In this document: positions 27,122 to 36,210 of the stretch, piece by piece | Numbering within the stretch: position 1 is the first letter of the stretch | Layout: each line of letters starts with the position of its first letter | Assembly (NCBI RefSeq): GCF_013466605.1 | Contig: NZ_CP059162.1 | Location: 3,224,001 to 3,288,000, forward strand | Origin: Pseudomonas chlororaphis subsp. aurantiaca | GTDB lineage: Bacteria > Pseudomonadota > Gammaproteobacteria > Pseudomonadales > Pseudomonadaceae | Direction: 5' to 3' | DNA: 64,000 bases | Position numbers and translations under genes: made by a program | Notes under the pieces: model-generated | Database searches by the model: none | Told to the model about the DNA's origin: nothing | What the model saw: the letters and a program-made list of their open reading frames with translations, nothing else

Positions 27122-27796
27122 TCAACCGGCCCGGCGAAAGGTCAGGTTGATGCGACGTGGGCCCAGCAGCGGGTGCGTGCCGTCCTTGAGCGGCAGCACG
27201 CCGTGATAACGCAGGCGGTCGACGCCGCCCCAGACCACCACATCGCCATGCAGCAGCGGTACCCGCAACGGGCGGTCGCTGCGCCGCTCGCCACCCAGCT
27301 GAAACACCGCCGGCAAGCCCAGGGAGACGGAGACGATCGGCGCGGCGTAATCACGTTCGTCCTTGTCCCGATGCAGGGACATGCGGGCGCCGGGCACATA
27401 GTGATTGATCAGGCAGGCGTCCGGATCGAACCCGGCAAAGCCGGCCTGGGTCGCGGTGGCCTGGGCCAGCTCGCGGAACACTTCGGGCATCGCCGGCCAG
27501 GGCTGGCCGTTCTGCGGATCGATGGCGGTGTAACGGTAGCCGCTGCGGTCGGTGGTCCAGCCCAACTGGCCGCAACTGCTCAGGCCGACCGACATGGTGA
27601 AGCCGCCCGGCGTGACCATCTGCCGGAACGGCGCGGCCCGCAGGACGCCACGCAGAGCCGGCAGCAGGCGTTCGACCCAGGGCAGGGCGAAGCCACGGAA
27701 TACGAAGGACTGCGGGCCGACCTGTTCGGTGCGGGGCGCCTGTTGCAGTTCGGGTTCGCCGAACAGCTCGGTGGTGAGGTTACCGTTACTGGGCAT
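27122..27796 (-). CDS. alkB: DNA oxidative demethylase AlkB
   Basis: The 224-residue Fe(II)/2-oxoglutarate dioxygenase removes methyl groups from 1-methyladenine and 3-methylcytosine. Iron ligands His142, Asp144 (SLHRDKDE) and His198 (RYHGV) are present, and the 2-oxoglutarate-binding arginines lie in PRRINLTFRR. The substrate-side block WTTDRSGYRY matches E. coli AlkB. Its start overlaps the preceding oxygenase gene by 11 bases, and ada follows 87 bases later, so the three form an alkylation-repair operon. Confidence 0.95.
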   Translation of the reverse strand: MPSNGNLTTELFGEPELQQAPRTEQVGPQSFVFRGFALPWVERLLPALRGVLRAAPFRQMVTPGGFTMSVGLSSCGQLGWTTDRSGYRYTAIDPQNGQPWPAMPEVFRELAQATATQAGFAGFDPDACLINHYVPGARMSLHRDKDERDYAAPIVSVSLGLPAVFQLGGERRSDRPLRVPLLHGDVVVWGGVDRLRYHGVLPLKDGTHPLLGPRRINLTFRRAG

Positions 27797-28502
27797 CGTG
27801 GAAGATCACTCCTAGCGTATGGCGGCGGCCGCTGTGCAGGCGGCTGACGCCATGGCGCAACGTCACCCGGTAATGGCCGCGCACGCCGGGTACCGGACGA
27901 TGATGCACGGCGAAGATCAGCGCATCACCCTGCTTCAGATCGATGACCTGCGGCCGCGACTGCATGCGCGGGCGCTGTTCGGTGATGACGAATTCGCCGC
28001 CGCTGAAGTCGGTGCCGGGGCGTGACAGCAGGATCGCGACCTGCAAGGGGAATACGTTGTCGCCATACAAGTCCTGGTGCAGGCAGTTGTAATCCTGCGG
28101 GCCATATTGCAGCAACAAGGGCGTCGGCCGCTGCTGACCGGCGGCGTGGCAGCGCTGGAGAAAGTCTTCGTGCCGGAGCGGATATTGCACGGGGATATTC
28201 ATCAGCTGGTTCCAGCGGTTGGCCAGCGGCACCAGGCGCGGATAGAACTGGCCGCGCAGTTCGGCGACCAGCTTCGGCAAGGGGTAGGCGAAATACTGGT
28301 ATTCGCCGCGGCCGAAACCGTGCCTGGCCATGACCACTCGCGAACGGAACAATTCGCTGCGGGGATACAAACTGCTGAGTTCATGACATTGGTCGGCGCT
28401 GAGCAGGTTGCCGATCACGGCGCTGCCATCCTGGTCGAGTTGCTGCTCGATCGAGGGCCAGTCCAGGCAGGCAAGACGTTGTTCGAGGGAGGGGGCGGAC
28501 AT
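27786..28502 (-). CDS. 2-oxoglutarate-Fe(II) oxygenase upstream of alkB
   Basis: The 238-residue enzyme has the double-stranded beta-helix metal site His142-Gln-Asp144 (CLHQDLYGD) and a distal His (RHGVSR, about 217) with a following Arg pair for 2-oxoglutarate. It is not an AlkB paralogue in the N-terminal half. Overlap with alkB and the shared chemistry suggest a DNA-, RNA- or ribosome-related hydroxylation or repair role, but this is only context. It is the first gene of the alkylation-repair operon. Confidence 0.8.
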   Translation of the reverse strand: MSAPSLEQRLACLDWPSIEQQLDQDGSAVIGNLLSADQCHELSSLYPRSELFRSRVVMARHGFGRGEYQYFAYPLPKLVAELRGQFYPRLVPLANRWNQLMNIPVQYPLRHEDFLQRCHAAGQQRPTPLLLQYGPQDYNCLHQDLYGDNVFPLQVAILLSRPGTDFSGGEFVITEQRPRMQSRPQVIDLKQGDALIFAVHHRPVPGVRGHYRVTLRHGVSRLHSGRRHTLGVIFHDAQ

Positions 28503-28604
28503 CCTGGCGTTCCTGAGGCAGAGGCTGATATCCGCCAGTCTAGGAAGCGCGCGGGCCGCTCACACTCCGCTGCTTGCGCTCGAATTCGTCACAGAAGCAG
28601 GGGC

Positions 28605-28775
28605 TTACAGCGCCTTGCTCACGCTGACGTCGCTGATGACGTCGTCGGTCTGGCCGTGCAGGGCTTCCAGTGCGGCCTTGGCTTCTTCCTGAGTGCCGCT
28701 TTCCAGCTGGGCGAACTCGAAACGGCGTTCGCCGTTGAGTTTGTATTTGATGACGTACTTGGTCGTTTGGGCCAC
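28605..28775 (-). CDS. Small conserved-type hypothetical protein, 56 residues
   Basis: A minus-strand frame with a GTG start encodes TTKYVIKYKLNGERRFEFAQ, then EEAKAALEALHG and ends SVSKAL. A short beta hairpin and one helix are expected. The AGG-type ribosome site is weak and the frame is too short for many gene finders. Codon bias and the balanced charge pattern support it. It sits between the oxygenase operon and the DUF1883 gene, all on the same strand. Confidence 0.6.
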   Translation of the reverse strand: MAQTTKYVIKYKLNGERRFEFAQLESGTQEEAKAALEALHGQTDDVISDVSVSKAL

Positions 28776-28809
28776 GGTGATACCTGTTTGTTGCGGGCTG
28801 GGGCGGGGT

Positions 28810-29112
28810 TCAGCGCAGTTTCGAGCTGGACCGGCGGATGATCTTGATCGAGTGGGTCAGGTTCGGCTTGCGGGTGACGCTGATGGGCCGGCGGTTGACG
28901 GTGTCGATGGTGATGTTCCAGAAGCCGGTGCTCGGTGCGGTGATCTTGGCCGGGAACTTGTCGAACGCGCCGCCATGATAGGTGTGACGTCCGCCGTTCT
29001 TGAAGCTTCGGAAGTTGGCGTCGTTCATCAGGCGGATGTTGCAGACCTGGGAGCATTCGATGACGACGATATCGTCTTCGTTGAGGTGCTCGCGCTGGTG
29101 GATAAATTTCAT
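28810..29112 (-). CDS. DUF1883-type protein
   Basis: The 100-residue protein has the DUF1883 pattern: MKFIHQREHLNEDDIVVIECS, NIRLMNDANFRSFKNGGRHTYHGG and FPAKITAPSTGFWNITIDTV, ending in basic KIIRRSSSKLR. DUF1883 has no known function. It resembles a small beta-barrel found alone or with TIR-like domains; here it is alone. The start at 29112 follows GGAGGCGCCC; upstream in-frame sequence is AT-rich and non-coding. Confidence 0.8.
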   Translation of the reverse strand: MKFIHQREHLNEDDIVVIECSQVCNIRLMNDANFRSFKNGGRHTYHGGAFDKFPAKITAPSTGFWNITIDTVNRRPISVTRKPNLTHSIKIIRRSSSKLR

Positions 29113-29288
29113 GGGCGCCTCCAGAAGGGCTTTTGCTACAAAATCAAAACGATGGCGCAGTTTATCAGGCCGCGGCCGGCGGCTTTGACAATTTAAAACA
29201 GTTATTTGCCGATTATTTAGGATAAATCTGACTGATCCGGAGAAAAATGCCATTTCTGCGGTCGGACGGTCTTTATCGGAGGAAATGT

Positions 29289-29639
29289 ATGAAGTGGGGT
29301 GTGTTGATTCTGGCCTTGGCGATCAGTGGTTGTGCGACGGTCTCGGACATTAACCAGACACTGCCCACCCTGAACGTGATTTCAGGGAAAAAGCCGCAGG
29401 AGTACGCCAAGTGCGTCAGCGAAAAGCTGGCTGACAGCCGTGGCCAGTTGCAGGTCGAACCGCATAAGGACGGCATGCGCATTATCGTTCCGCAGAAAGT
29501 CTCGTCGGGTCCGACTGCGGTGTTCGATATCGAGGAGCGTTCGGGTGGCAGCAGCATCAAGCTGCATGAAAGCATGTCCAATGTGCCCATGCGTCCGGGC
29601 GATATCCGCAAGGCGGCGGAGGACTGCATTTCCGGCTGA
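29289..29639 (+). CDS. Small outer-membrane-type lipoprotein
   Basis: The 116-residue precursor has a lipobox LAISG-Cys15 after a short signal. The mature part (TVSDINQTLPTLNVISGKKPQEYAKCVSEKLAD) has a second and third cysteine (in YAKCV and EDCIS) that may pair. No family is recognised. GGAGGAAATGT precedes the ATG. A terminator follows directly. Confidence 0.7.
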   Translation: MKWGVLILALAISGCATVSDINQTLPTLNVISGKKPQEYAKCVSEKLADSRGQLQVEPHKDGMRIIVPQKVSSGPTAVFDIEERSGGSSIKLHESMSNVPMRPGDIRKAAEDCISG

Positions 29640-29660
29640 TCGCCGAGGGGTTTTTCAACA

Positions 29661-29704
29661 GCCCGCCCTGGCCCGGATTTCCGTGGCGAGGGCGGGCTTT
29701 TTTG
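29661..29704 (+). terminator. Terminator after the lipoprotein gene
   Basis: AGCCCGCCCT and AGGGCGGGCT arms with T6. Confidence 0.9.
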
Positions 29705-29756
29705 TGCCCGGTGACAAGGCAGGCTCAGTGGGGTTCACGTTGTAGCCAAAGGTCTA

Positions 29757-29794
29757 TTGGCCTACTCTTTGTAGGCTTATATAAAATAAGCCTA
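29757..29794 (+). promoter_or_regulatory. Promoter of tsdBA overlapped by two inverted repeats
   Basis: TTGGCC (29757-29762) and TATAAA (29780-29785), spaced 17, form a sigma-70-type promoter. GCCTAC/GTAGGC (loop of 5) and TAGGCTTAT/ATAAGCCTA (loop of 5) are overlapping perfect inverted repeats that share the middle arm and cover the -35 to -10 region. This is the geometry of a repressor operator. The regulator is unknown; the sites could instead act as mRNA hairpins. Confidence 0.6.
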
Positions 29795-29823
29795 AGGATA
29801 TAACTAGAAAAATGGAGTTCGCC

Positions 29824-30495
29824 ATGATCCCCATGGATCGAATACTGCTGAGCAGCCTGATGCTGTTTTTCGTCGCCAGTGCCCAGGCCGTGGATGGGCA
29901 GAAGGTGTTTACCCAAGGTGGAGCGCAGCCCGGCGCCACGGCCTGCCTGGCCTGTCACGGTGGCGATGGCCTGGGCCTGGCCGCCGCCGGATTTCCGCGT
30001 CTGGCAGGGTTGTCGGCGGGTTACCTGCGCAAGCAGCTGGAAGATTTTCGCAGCGGTGCGCGCAGCAATCCGGTCATGCAGCCACTGGCCAAGGCCCTGA
30101 GCGATGACGAGATAAACGCGGTCAGCCAGACCCTCGCAGCCATGCCGGCCGCGACGCCAGCGCCGATCAACCGCAACGCCATGGCCGAGGGGGTCGGTGC
30201 AAGGCTGGCCCTGCGCGGCGCCTGGGAGCGGCAGGTCCCGGAGTGTGTGATTTGCCACGGACCGGGTGGCGTGGGTGTAGGAGACGCCTTTCCGCCGTTG
30301 GCCGGGCAGTCCGCGGCTTATCTGGCCGGGCAGTTGAATGCCTGGCGCGACGGCACGCGTCGCAACGACCCCAACGACCTGATGGGACATATCGCCAAGG
30401 CCCTGAGCCCCGAGGAAATCACGGCGGTGGCCGACTACTTTGCCAAGGTCGGCAGCCTGTCCGCCAAGGCCGATAACCAGGAGCCCAAGCCATGA
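29824..30495 (+). CDS. tsdB: Diheme cytochrome c4-like electron acceptor, TsdB type
   Basis: The 223-residue protein is exported by a signal peptide (cut after AQA, about residue 22) and binds two c-type hemes, at Cys41-Cys44-His45 (CLACHGGDG) and Cys141-Cys144-His145 (CVICHGPGG). The two-domain c4 layout and a four-base overlap (ATGA) with the next gene match TsdB, the electron acceptor of thiosulfate dehydrogenase described in P. stutzeri. It would take electrons from TsdA in the periplasm. The start at 29824 follows GGAGTTCGCC. Confidence 0.8.
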   Translation: MIPMDRILLSSLMLFFVASAQAVDGQKVFTQGGAQPGATACLACHGGDGLGLAAAGFPRLAGLSAGYLRKQLEDFRSGARSNPVMQPLAKALSDDEINAVSQTLAAMPAATPAPINRNAMAEGVGARLALRGAWERQVPECVICHGPGGVGVGDAFPPLAGQSAAYLAGQLNAWRDGTRRNDPNDLMGHIAKALSPEEITAVADYFAKVGSLSAKADNQEPKP

Positions 30496-31415
30496 GCCGT
30501 GATCTTCTATTGGGCTTTTCCCTCGCCTTGCTGGCGACCCAGGTTCATGGTGCTGCGGTCGCCATGGAAGACCAATCACAGTTGCGGGAGCCGGCGGCGA
30601 ATGCTGCCTATTCCCGGTATTTCCAGCCACCGGCGGAGAGCGAGTTGCCGGACAATGCCTACGGCAAGATGGTCCGCGACGGTTATGCGCTGTTCGTCGA
30701 CACCAAGCGTCTGGCGCCGAAGTTCGTCGGCAATGGGCTCAATTGCAGCAACTGCCACCTGGATCAGGGGCGGCTAGCCAACTCCGCGCCGTTGTGGGGT
30801 GCCTATCCGATGTACCCGGCGTACCGCAAGAAGAACAACAAGGTGAACACCTACGCCGAGCGCTTGCAGGGCTGCTTCCAGTTCAGCATGAACGGCACGC
30901 CGCCGGCTGCCGACAGCTACGAGATCACCGCGTTGTCGGTGTATTCCTATTGGCTGGCGAGCAAGGCGCCGATCGGTGTCGAGTTGCCCGGGCGTGGTTA
31001 CCCCGAGGTGCCGCGGCCGGCCCAGGGCTACGACCTGGCCCGTGGCGAGCAGGTGTACCGGACGCAATGCGCGGTCTGCCATGGCGAAAGCGGCCAGGGT
31101 CAGAAGGTTGGCGCGGACTATGTCATGCCGCCGCTCTGGGGCAAGGACTCGTACAACTGGGGCGCCGGCATGCATCGAATCAACACGGCTGCGTCCTTTA
31201 TCAAATACAACATGCCCCTGGGCAAGGCCGGCAGCCTGAGCGACCAGCAGGCCTGGGACGTGGCGGCGTTCGTCAACCGCCATGAGCGACCGCAGGACCC
31301 GCGCCTGGTGGAGGGCTCCATCGAGAAGACCCGGCTCAAGTTCCACGCCAACGACGGGGTCAATCTGTATGGCCAGACGGTAGATGGCGTGCTGATTGGC
31401 CAGGGCATCCGATAA
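30492..31415 (+). CDS. tsdA: Thiosulfate dehydrogenase (tetrathionate-forming) TsdA
   Basis: The 307-residue periplasmic protein has a signal peptide (cut near residue 21) and two heme sites: Cys85-Cys88-His89 (CSNCHLDQGR) and Cys193-Cys196-His197 (CAVCHGES). Between them lie family-typical stretches SAPLWGAYPMYPAYRKKN and ERLQGCFQFSMNG; the Cys128 in the latter is placed where TsdA supplies its unusual cysteine heme ligand. The enzyme joins two thiosulfates to tetrathionate, or works in reverse. It is translated with tsdB by a four-base overlap. No other sulfur-oxidation gene is nearby. Confidence 0.85.
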   Translation: MSRDLLLGFSLALLATQVHGAAVAMEDQSQLREPAANAAYSRYFQPPAESELPDNAYGKMVRDGYALFVDTKRLAPKFVGNGLNCSNCHLDQGRLANSAPLWGAYPMYPAYRKKNNKVNTYAERLQGCFQFSMNGTPPAADSYEITALSVYSYWLASKAPIGVELPGRGYPEVPRPAQGYDLARGEQVYRTQCAVCHGESGQGQKVGADYVMPPLWGKDSYNWGAGMHRINTAASFIKYNMPLGKAGSLSDQQAWDVAAFVNRHERPQDPRLVEGSIEKTRLKFHANDGVNLYGQTVDGVLIGQGIR

Positions 31416-31483
31416 ACTGTCGGCCATTGTCAAAGATGCCGTCGAAATCCAGGTTTCGGCGGCATCGTTTTTTGGGAGAAAGC

Positions 31484-31714
31484 ATGAAGCGCGAAACAGT
31501 CCGGGAGAGGCATGCAGAGGGGCATATCTCTGCGACCCATGTGATTCAGAATCCGGCGAATTCCGGGGAATGGATCGTGTTCTTCAAGAAAAGCGCGGGG
31601 CGCAGCTATTTTCTTGTGGATGACAATGATGAAGTCGAATCATTCGGCCGACTGGACGACCTGATCGAGACCATTCGCAACCTGGGCATCAAGTTTGCCG
31701 AGATTCATATGTAG
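31484..31714 (+). CDS. Small conserved-type hypothetical protein, 76 residues
   Basis: The protein reads MKRETVRERHAEGHISATHV, then SGEWIVFFKKSAGRSYFLVDD and RLDDLIETIRNLGIKFAEIH, a small alpha-beta fold without signal peptide. GGGAGAAAGC precedes the ATG at 31484; the longer upstream frame has no such site. Function unknown. Confidence 0.65.
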   Translation: MKRETVRERHAEGHISATHVIQNPANSGEWIVFFKKSAGRSYFLVDDNDEVESFGRLDDLIETIRNLGIKFAEIHM

Positions 31715-31726
31715 GCAGGGTGTCTG

Positions 31727-32008
31727 TTACTTGCAGACTACTACGACGCTGCGGCTTTTGTAGTTGCCGACATCCGCCCCCAGGGTCTTGTCGCTTTCCT
31801 TGAGTGACGGCGTGCCGTCGGTGCCGATGATCCGATAGCCGGTGCCGGCACAGGAGGCGTCGGCCTTTTCATAGCAGTTGGCCCAGGAGCTGGCTTCGCC
31901 GGAGCAATCGATGCTCAGGCCTTGCTCGCCGTTTTCCAGGTAGGTATCGGAAACGGTGGCGCATCCGCTCAGGGCCAGTACCGCAGTCAGTGCCAGAAGT
32001 TTGTGCAT
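31727..32008 (-). CDS. Small lipoprotein, 93 residues
   Basis: The signal ends with lipobox ALSG-Cys16, as an outer-membrane lipoprotein lacking Asp at +2. The mature part has several cysteines (LSIDCSGEASSWANCYEKADASC and VVVC), suggesting disulfides. It ends 12 bases from the stop of the convergent gene at 31714. The ribosome site is weak. Confidence 0.7.
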   Translation of the reverse strand: MHKLLALTAVLALSGCATVSDTYLENGEQGLSIDCSGEASSWANCYEKADASCAGTGYRIIGTDGTPSLKESDKTLGADVGNYKSRSVVVVCK

Positions 32009-32119
32009 GGGTGTGGTCGTCGTCGAGAAGTTTGAGCCCCGGGGGAGGGCTGGACACCCTTGGCGAGCGTCTGGGACGAGATGCTATAGCGAACCGCCAC
32101 TGCGGTATAGATCGGCATG

Positions 32120-32145
32120 AAAAAGCCCTGCGCGGGGCAGGGCTC
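32120..32145 (-). terminator. Terminator of the 62-residue gene (minus strand)
   Basis: AGCCCTGC and GCAGGGCT arms; on the minus strand T5 follows. Confidence 0.8.
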
Positions 32146-32163
32146 TTCGGTACAGAGACGGTC

Positions 32164-32352
32164 TCAGGACCTGGGGCTGCGACGCGCCGAGGCGTGGCCG
32201 GCCGAATCCTCGAACACCGATGCCACTTCGACTGCCATCGCCTCGCTGGCGAAAGGCCCGGCGACGTTCTCGCCCTGGGCGCTGACCAGCCACCACTGGC
32301 CGTCTTTCAACTGCTTGATCTGGTAACCGTTTACGCTTTTTGTTGCCGACAT
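32164..32352 (-). CDS. Small conserved-type hypothetical protein, 62 residues
   Basis: The protein reads MSATKSVNGYQIKQLKDGQWWLVS, then FASEAMAVEVASVFED and a Ser/Arg-rich tail, resembling small DUF2188-like sheet-helix proteins. GAGGCATATAG precedes the ATG. Function unknown. Confidence 0.6.
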   Translation of the reverse strand: MSATKSVNGYQIKQLKDGQWWLVSAQGENVAGPFASEAMAVEVASVFEDSAGHASARRSPRS

Positions 32353-32602
32353 CTATATGCCTCGTTGGCGGGGTTCAAGGGCGCCATGATAGCGGTAAAC
32401 GAGCCGCTGCAAGAATGCAAAACAAGGGCCCAGGCATAGAAAATTAAGGCTTTGCGGCCAGATGGCGGTTTACGGCGGGGGTTATCTGTACGATGCTGCG
32501 CAGCCATGTTCGAAGTCTGTTCGAAGCTGCGTGCGCAACTCTATACGGAACTATCCGCGGCAATATTTCTCTTAGATGGCAGCGGTTAGCCAGCGCGGCC
32601 CA
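32353..32602. other. Leader region upstream of galU
   Basis: No gene seen. The galU promoter lies at its right end. Confidence 0.4.
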
Positions 32603-32631
32603 TTGTAAGGTGCACGCGGCCTGATTAGACT
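32603..32631 (+). promoter_or_regulatory. Predicted sigma-70 promoter of galU
   Basis: TTGTAA and TAGACT are spaced by 17 bases, 40 bases before the galU start codon. Confidence 0.6.
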
Positions 32632-32670
32632 GCGCCGAAATTCGTACGTACAGCCCTTTTAAGGACTCAT

Positions 32671-33510
32671 ATGATCAAGAAATGCTTGTTCCCAGCAGCC
32701 GGTTACGGTACTCGCTTCCTGCCAGCGACTAAAGCCATGCCCAAAGAAATGCTGCCGGTGGTGAACAAGCCACTGATCCAGTACGGCGTTGAAGAAGCAC
32801 TGGACGCTGGCCTGAACGAAATCTCCATCGTCACCGGTCGCGGCAAGCGCGCCCTGGAAGACCACTTCGACATCAGCTACGAGCTGGAAAACCAGATCAA
32901 GGGCACCGACAAGGAAAAATACCTGGTCGGCATCCGCAAGCTGCTGGACGAATGCTCGTTCTCTTACACCCGTCAGACCGAGATGAAGGGCCTGGGCCAC
33001 GCGATCCTGACCGGTCGCCCACTGATCGGCGACGAGCCGTTCGCCGTGGTCCTGGCGGACGACCTGTGCGTGAACCTGGAAGGCGACGGCGTACTGACCC
33101 AGATGGTCAAGCTGTACAAACAGTTCCGCTGCTCGATCGTGGCCATCCAGGAGGTCGATCCGCAGGAAACCAACAAGTACGGCGTGATCGCCGGCGAGAT
33201 GATCCGCGACGACATCTACCGCGTACACAGCATGGTCGAGAAGCCAAAGCCGGAAGATGCTCCGTCGAACCTGGCGATCATCGGCCGTTATATCCTGACT
33301 CCGGACATCTTCGACCTGATCGAACAGACCGAGCCAGGCAAGGGCGGTGAAATCCAGATCACCGACGCCCTGATGAAGCAGGCCCAGAACGGCTGTGTCA
33401 TGGCCTACAAGTTCAAGGGCAAGCGTTTCGACTGCGGTGGTGCCGAAGGCTACATCGACGCGACCAACTTCTGCTTCGAGAACTTCTACAAGACTGGCAA
33501 GGCTTACTGA
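32671..33510 (+). CDS. galU: UTP-glucose-1-phosphate uridylyltransferase GalU
   Basis: The 279-residue enzyme makes UDP-glucose for LPS core, exopolysaccharide and trehalose-type pathways. The N-terminal nucleotide site is FPAAGYGTRFLPATKAMPKEMLPV, with the catalytic KPLIQYGVEEA next to it and later VLADDLCVNLEGDGV for metal and sugar binding. The length is typical. It is monocistronic, between its own promoter and a terminator. Confidence 0.97.
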   Translation: MIKKCLFPAAGYGTRFLPATKAMPKEMLPVVNKPLIQYGVEEALDAGLNEISIVTGRGKRALEDHFDISYELENQIKGTDKEKYLVGIRKLLDECSFSYTRQTEMKGLGHAILTGRPLIGDEPFAVVLADDLCVNLEGDGVLTQMVKLYKQFRCSIVAIQEVDPQETNKYGVIAGEMIRDDIYRVHSMVEKPKPEDAPSNLAIIGRYILTPDIFDLIEQTEPGKGGEIQITDALMKQAQNGCVMAYKFKGKRFDCGGAEGYIDATNFCFENFYKTGKAY

Positions 33511-33533
33511 TAGCCCGCTTCGCCCTTGTACTG

Positions 33534-33559
33534 AAAAGCCACCTTCGGGTGGCTTTTTC
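33534..33559 (+). terminator. Terminator of galU
   Basis: AAAAGCCACC and GGTGGCTTTTT arms around TTCGG. Confidence 0.9.
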
Positions 33560-33641
33560 GTTTTATGCCCCTATGTAAATCCTCTAGCGCTGACCGGATA
33601 CGCATCTGCGGTTATGCTGTCAGCCTGCCTGGGAGAGTGAA

Positions 33642-35000
33642 ATGGCCTACGATTTTGATCTTTATGTAATTGGCGCCGGTTCCGGCGGTGTGCGTTCGGC
33701 GCGGTTCGCCGCGGGTTTTGGCGCGAAAGTCGCGGTCGCCGAAAGCCGCTATCTGGGCGGTACCTGTGTCAACGTCGGCTGCGTGCCGAAAAAACTGCTG
33801 GTGTACGGCGCTCACTTCGCCGAGGACTTCGAACAGTCCGCAGGCTTTGGCTGGACCCTGGGCGAGGCCGATTTCGACTGGGCCACGCTGATCGCCAACA
33901 AGGATCGCGAGATCAATCGCCTGAACGGCACCTATCGCAACCTGCTGGTCAACAGCGGCGTGACCCTGCACGAAGGCCACGCCAAGCTGATCGACCCGCA
34001 CCAGGTGGAGATCAATGGCCAGCGCTACACCGCCAAGCACATCCTGATCGCCACCGGCGGCTGGCCGCAGATCCCGGATATTCCGGGGCGCGAACACGCC
34101 ATCAGTTCCAACGAGGCGTTTTTCCTCAAGGAACTGCCCAAGCGCATCCTGGTGGCGGGCGGCGGTTATATCGCGGTGGAATTCGCCGGGATCTTCCACG
34201 GCCTGGGCGCGGATACCAAGCTGCTGTATCGCGGCGAGCTGTTCCTGCGTGGCTTCGACGGTGCGGTGCGCAAGCACTTGCAGGAGGAGCTGACCAAGCG
34301 TGGGCTCGACCTGCAGTTCAACGCCGATATCGAACGTATCGACAAGCAGGCCGATGGCAGCCTGAAGGTCACCCTCAAGGATGGCCGTGAGCTGGCCACC
34401 GATTGCGTGTTCTACGCCACCGGCCGGCGGCCGATGCTCGACAACCTGGGGCTGGAAAATACCGGGGTGAAGCTCGACAAGCGTGGCTTCATCGAGGTCG
34501 ATGAGCAGTACCAGAGCGCCGAGCCGTCGATCCTGGCGATTGGCGACGTGATCGGGCGTGTGCAGTTGACGCCGGTGGCCCTGGCCGAAGGCATGGCCGT
34601 GGCGCGGCGCCTGTTCAAGCCGGAGCAGTATCGTCCGGTGGACTACAACATGATCCCGACCGCGGTGTTCAGCCTGCCGAATATCGGCACCGTCGGCCTG
34701 ACCGAAGAGCAGGCGCGGGAAGCCGGGCACAAGGTGCAGATCTTCGAAAGCCGCTTCCGGCCGATGAAGCTGACCCTGACCGAATGCCAGGAGCGCACGC
34801 TGATGAAGCTGGTGGTGGATGCCGACACCGACAAGGTGCTGGGCTGCCATATGGTCGGCCCGGACGCCGGCGAGATCGTCCAGGGCCTGGCGATTGCCTT
34901 GAAGGCCGGCGCCACCAAGCGTGACTTCGACGAAACCATCGGGGTCCACCCGACGGCCGCCGAAGAGTTCGTCACCATGCGCACGCCGGTCGCCGGTTAA
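33642..35000 (+). CDS. gor: Glutathione reductase
   Basis: The 452-residue flavoenzyme reduces glutathione disulfide with NADPH. The FAD site is [13 protein letters not shown] (about 10-21), the redox disulfide is Cys42-Cys47 in [13 protein letters not shown], the NADPH loop is [15 protein letters not shown], and the C-terminal His-Glu catalytic block is [10 protein letters not shown]. It overlaps the convergent KfrA-like gene by four bases at the 3' end. Confidence 0.95.
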   Translation: MAYDFDLYVIGAGSGGVRSARFAAGFGAKVAVAESRYLGGTCVNVGCVPKKLLVYGAHFAEDFEQSAGFGWTLGEADFDWATLIANKDREINRLNGTYRNLLVNSGVTLHEGHAKLIDPHQVEINGQRYTAKHILIATGGWPQIPDIPGREHAISSNEAFFLKELPKRILVAGGGYIAVEFAGIFHGLGADTKLLYRGELFLRGFDGAVRKHLQEELTKRGLDLQFNADIERIDKQADGSLKVTLKDGRELATDCVFYATGRRPMLDNLGLENTGVKLDKRGFIEVDEQYQSAEPSILAIGDVIGRVQLTPVALAEGMAVARRLFKPEQYRPVDYNMIPTAVFSLPNIGTVGLTEEQAREAGHKVQIFESRFRPMKLTLTECQERTLMKLVVDADTDKVLGCHMVGPDAGEIVQGLAIALKAGATKRDFDETIGVHPTAAEEFVTMRTPVAG

Positions 35001-36031
35001 GCCTGCTCAGGCGGCTCCGGCCGCTGCTCTTCTGTTTCTGGCTCCGCCTCGGCTTTCGCGGCGGCAGCCAGTTGCAGGGCCTCCAGGCTGGCCTCGGCCT
35101 TGGCGGCGCGCAGTTCCAGTTGTCGATTGTCCTGCAGCTGCCGCTCCAGGTTCTGCTTGAACTCATGACTCTCTAGCAAGGCGACGCGCAGGCGTTCCTG
35201 AAGGAGGGTGTGTTCGCTGTTCAGGCGGCTGGATTGCTCCATCAACTGGCCAAGCTTGCTGTCAGTCTTCTGTGCCTGCTCCTGCGCCTGGCGCAATTCT
35301 TTCTGGGTGGTGCGCTGCTCGCTGGTCAGGCGTTCGTTGTCGCGGTGCAACTGGGTGATCTCATCCTGGCGCACCAACGCACTTTGCTGGGCCTGGCGCA
35401 GTTCCTGCTGCACCTGTTGCAGCTGGCCTTCATGCCGGCGCTGATCCTGTTCGCGCTGCTCCTTGACCGCGCTGCGGTAGTGCTCGAGAGCATCCCGGGC
35501 ATGCAGGTGCTTTTCTTCCAGCGAGCGAATCTGCTCGTCCTTGTCTTTCAGGCGTAACTCGAAGTCGGCCAGGGCCTGGTTCAGCCCGGCATTGCGCGTC
35601 TGTTCGCTTTGCAGCGTGGAGCGGGTCTCCTGCAGCAGCGCGCTTTCGCTGGCCAGGGCTGACGCCTGGGTCTGCAGTTGTTGCCGCAGTTGGGCCTGTG
35701 CCTGCTCGGCCGCGGCCTGCTGCGTCGCCAGTTCCCGGTTCATTTCCTCCACTTGTGCCTGTGCCTGCTCCACGGGCTCCTGAGCCTGTTCGCGCAAGCG
35801 TTGGGCCATGCGCTGGACCAGTTCCGTCAGCTCTTCTTCCAGGGCCTCCTGCGGCGCGGCACGGCGGGCTTCGCTCTGCTCCAGCTCCTTCAGGTAGCGG
35901 TGGATGGTGGTTTTCGAGCCGGTATTGCCCATTTCGATGCGCACCGCATCGATGCTGGGGTGTTCGCCGCGGGCGAGGATTGCCGAACGGGCGATTTGCA
36001 CCACCGCCTTGTTAACGCCGCCACGAGCCAT
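34997..36031 (-). CDS. KfrA-like DNA-binding coiled-coil protein
   Basis: The 344-residue protein has the KfrA N-terminal DNA-binding domain (1-110: [26 protein letters not shown] and [14 protein letters not shown] as helix-turn-helix) and then more than 200 residues of Gln/Glu/Arg-rich heptads forming a long coiled coil. KfrA proteins are known from plasmids, where they autoregulate and aid nucleoid-like organisation. Here it is chromosomal and divergent from a Cre-like recombinase across a 179-base AT-rich region with inverted repeats. The start at 36031 has AGGAGATCCC. Alpha-helical tail ends [10 protein letters not shown]. Confidence 0.8.
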   Translation of the reverse strand: MARGGVNKAVVQIARSAILARGEHPSIDAVRIEMGNTGSKTTIHRYLKELEQSEARRAAPQEALEEELTELVQRMAQRLREQAQEPVEQAQAQVEEMNRELATQQAAAEQAQAQLRQQLQTQASALASESALLQETRSTLQSEQTRNAGLNQALADFELRLKDKDEQIRSLEEKHLHARDALEHYRSAVKEQREQDQRRHEGQLQQVQQELRQAQQSALVRQDEITQLHRDNERLTSEQRTTQKELRQAQEQAQKTDSKLGQLMEQSSRLNSEHTLLQERLRVALLESHEFKQNLERQLQDNRQLELRAAKAEASLEALQLAAAAKAEAEPETEEQRPEPPEQA

Positions 36032-36210
36032 GGGATCTCCTACGATTACGTACTTTTTTACGTGGTATGTATAAAGTGTAATTGTACAATGAAAACAAAG
36101 ATAAATATTCGAATTATTAACATGGGATATACTGGTATTACCCCGTGTCATAGCAAGATCGCCCTGTTTCAATCCGCTATTTCCGTACCGCAACACGAGT
36201 CGAGCAAGCC
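36032..36210. promoter_or_regulatory. AT-rich divergent promoter region with inverted repeats
   Basis: This region is much more AT-rich than its flanks. It contains TACGT-TTTTTT-type repeats (TTACGTACTTTTTTACGT), a TTGTACAA palindrome at about 36083, an imperfect palindrome around TTCGAA and an imperfect inverted repeat around 36124-36144 (GGGATATAC against GTATTACCC). It probably holds both promoters and binding sites for the KfrA-like protein or the recombinase. Confidence 0.5.

Noticed and set aside
36032..36210. loxP-like site for the Cre-like recombinase
   Set aside because: Several inverted repeats exist, but none has the 13-8-13 layout; only one copy is in the window, so no recombination site pair can be claimed.
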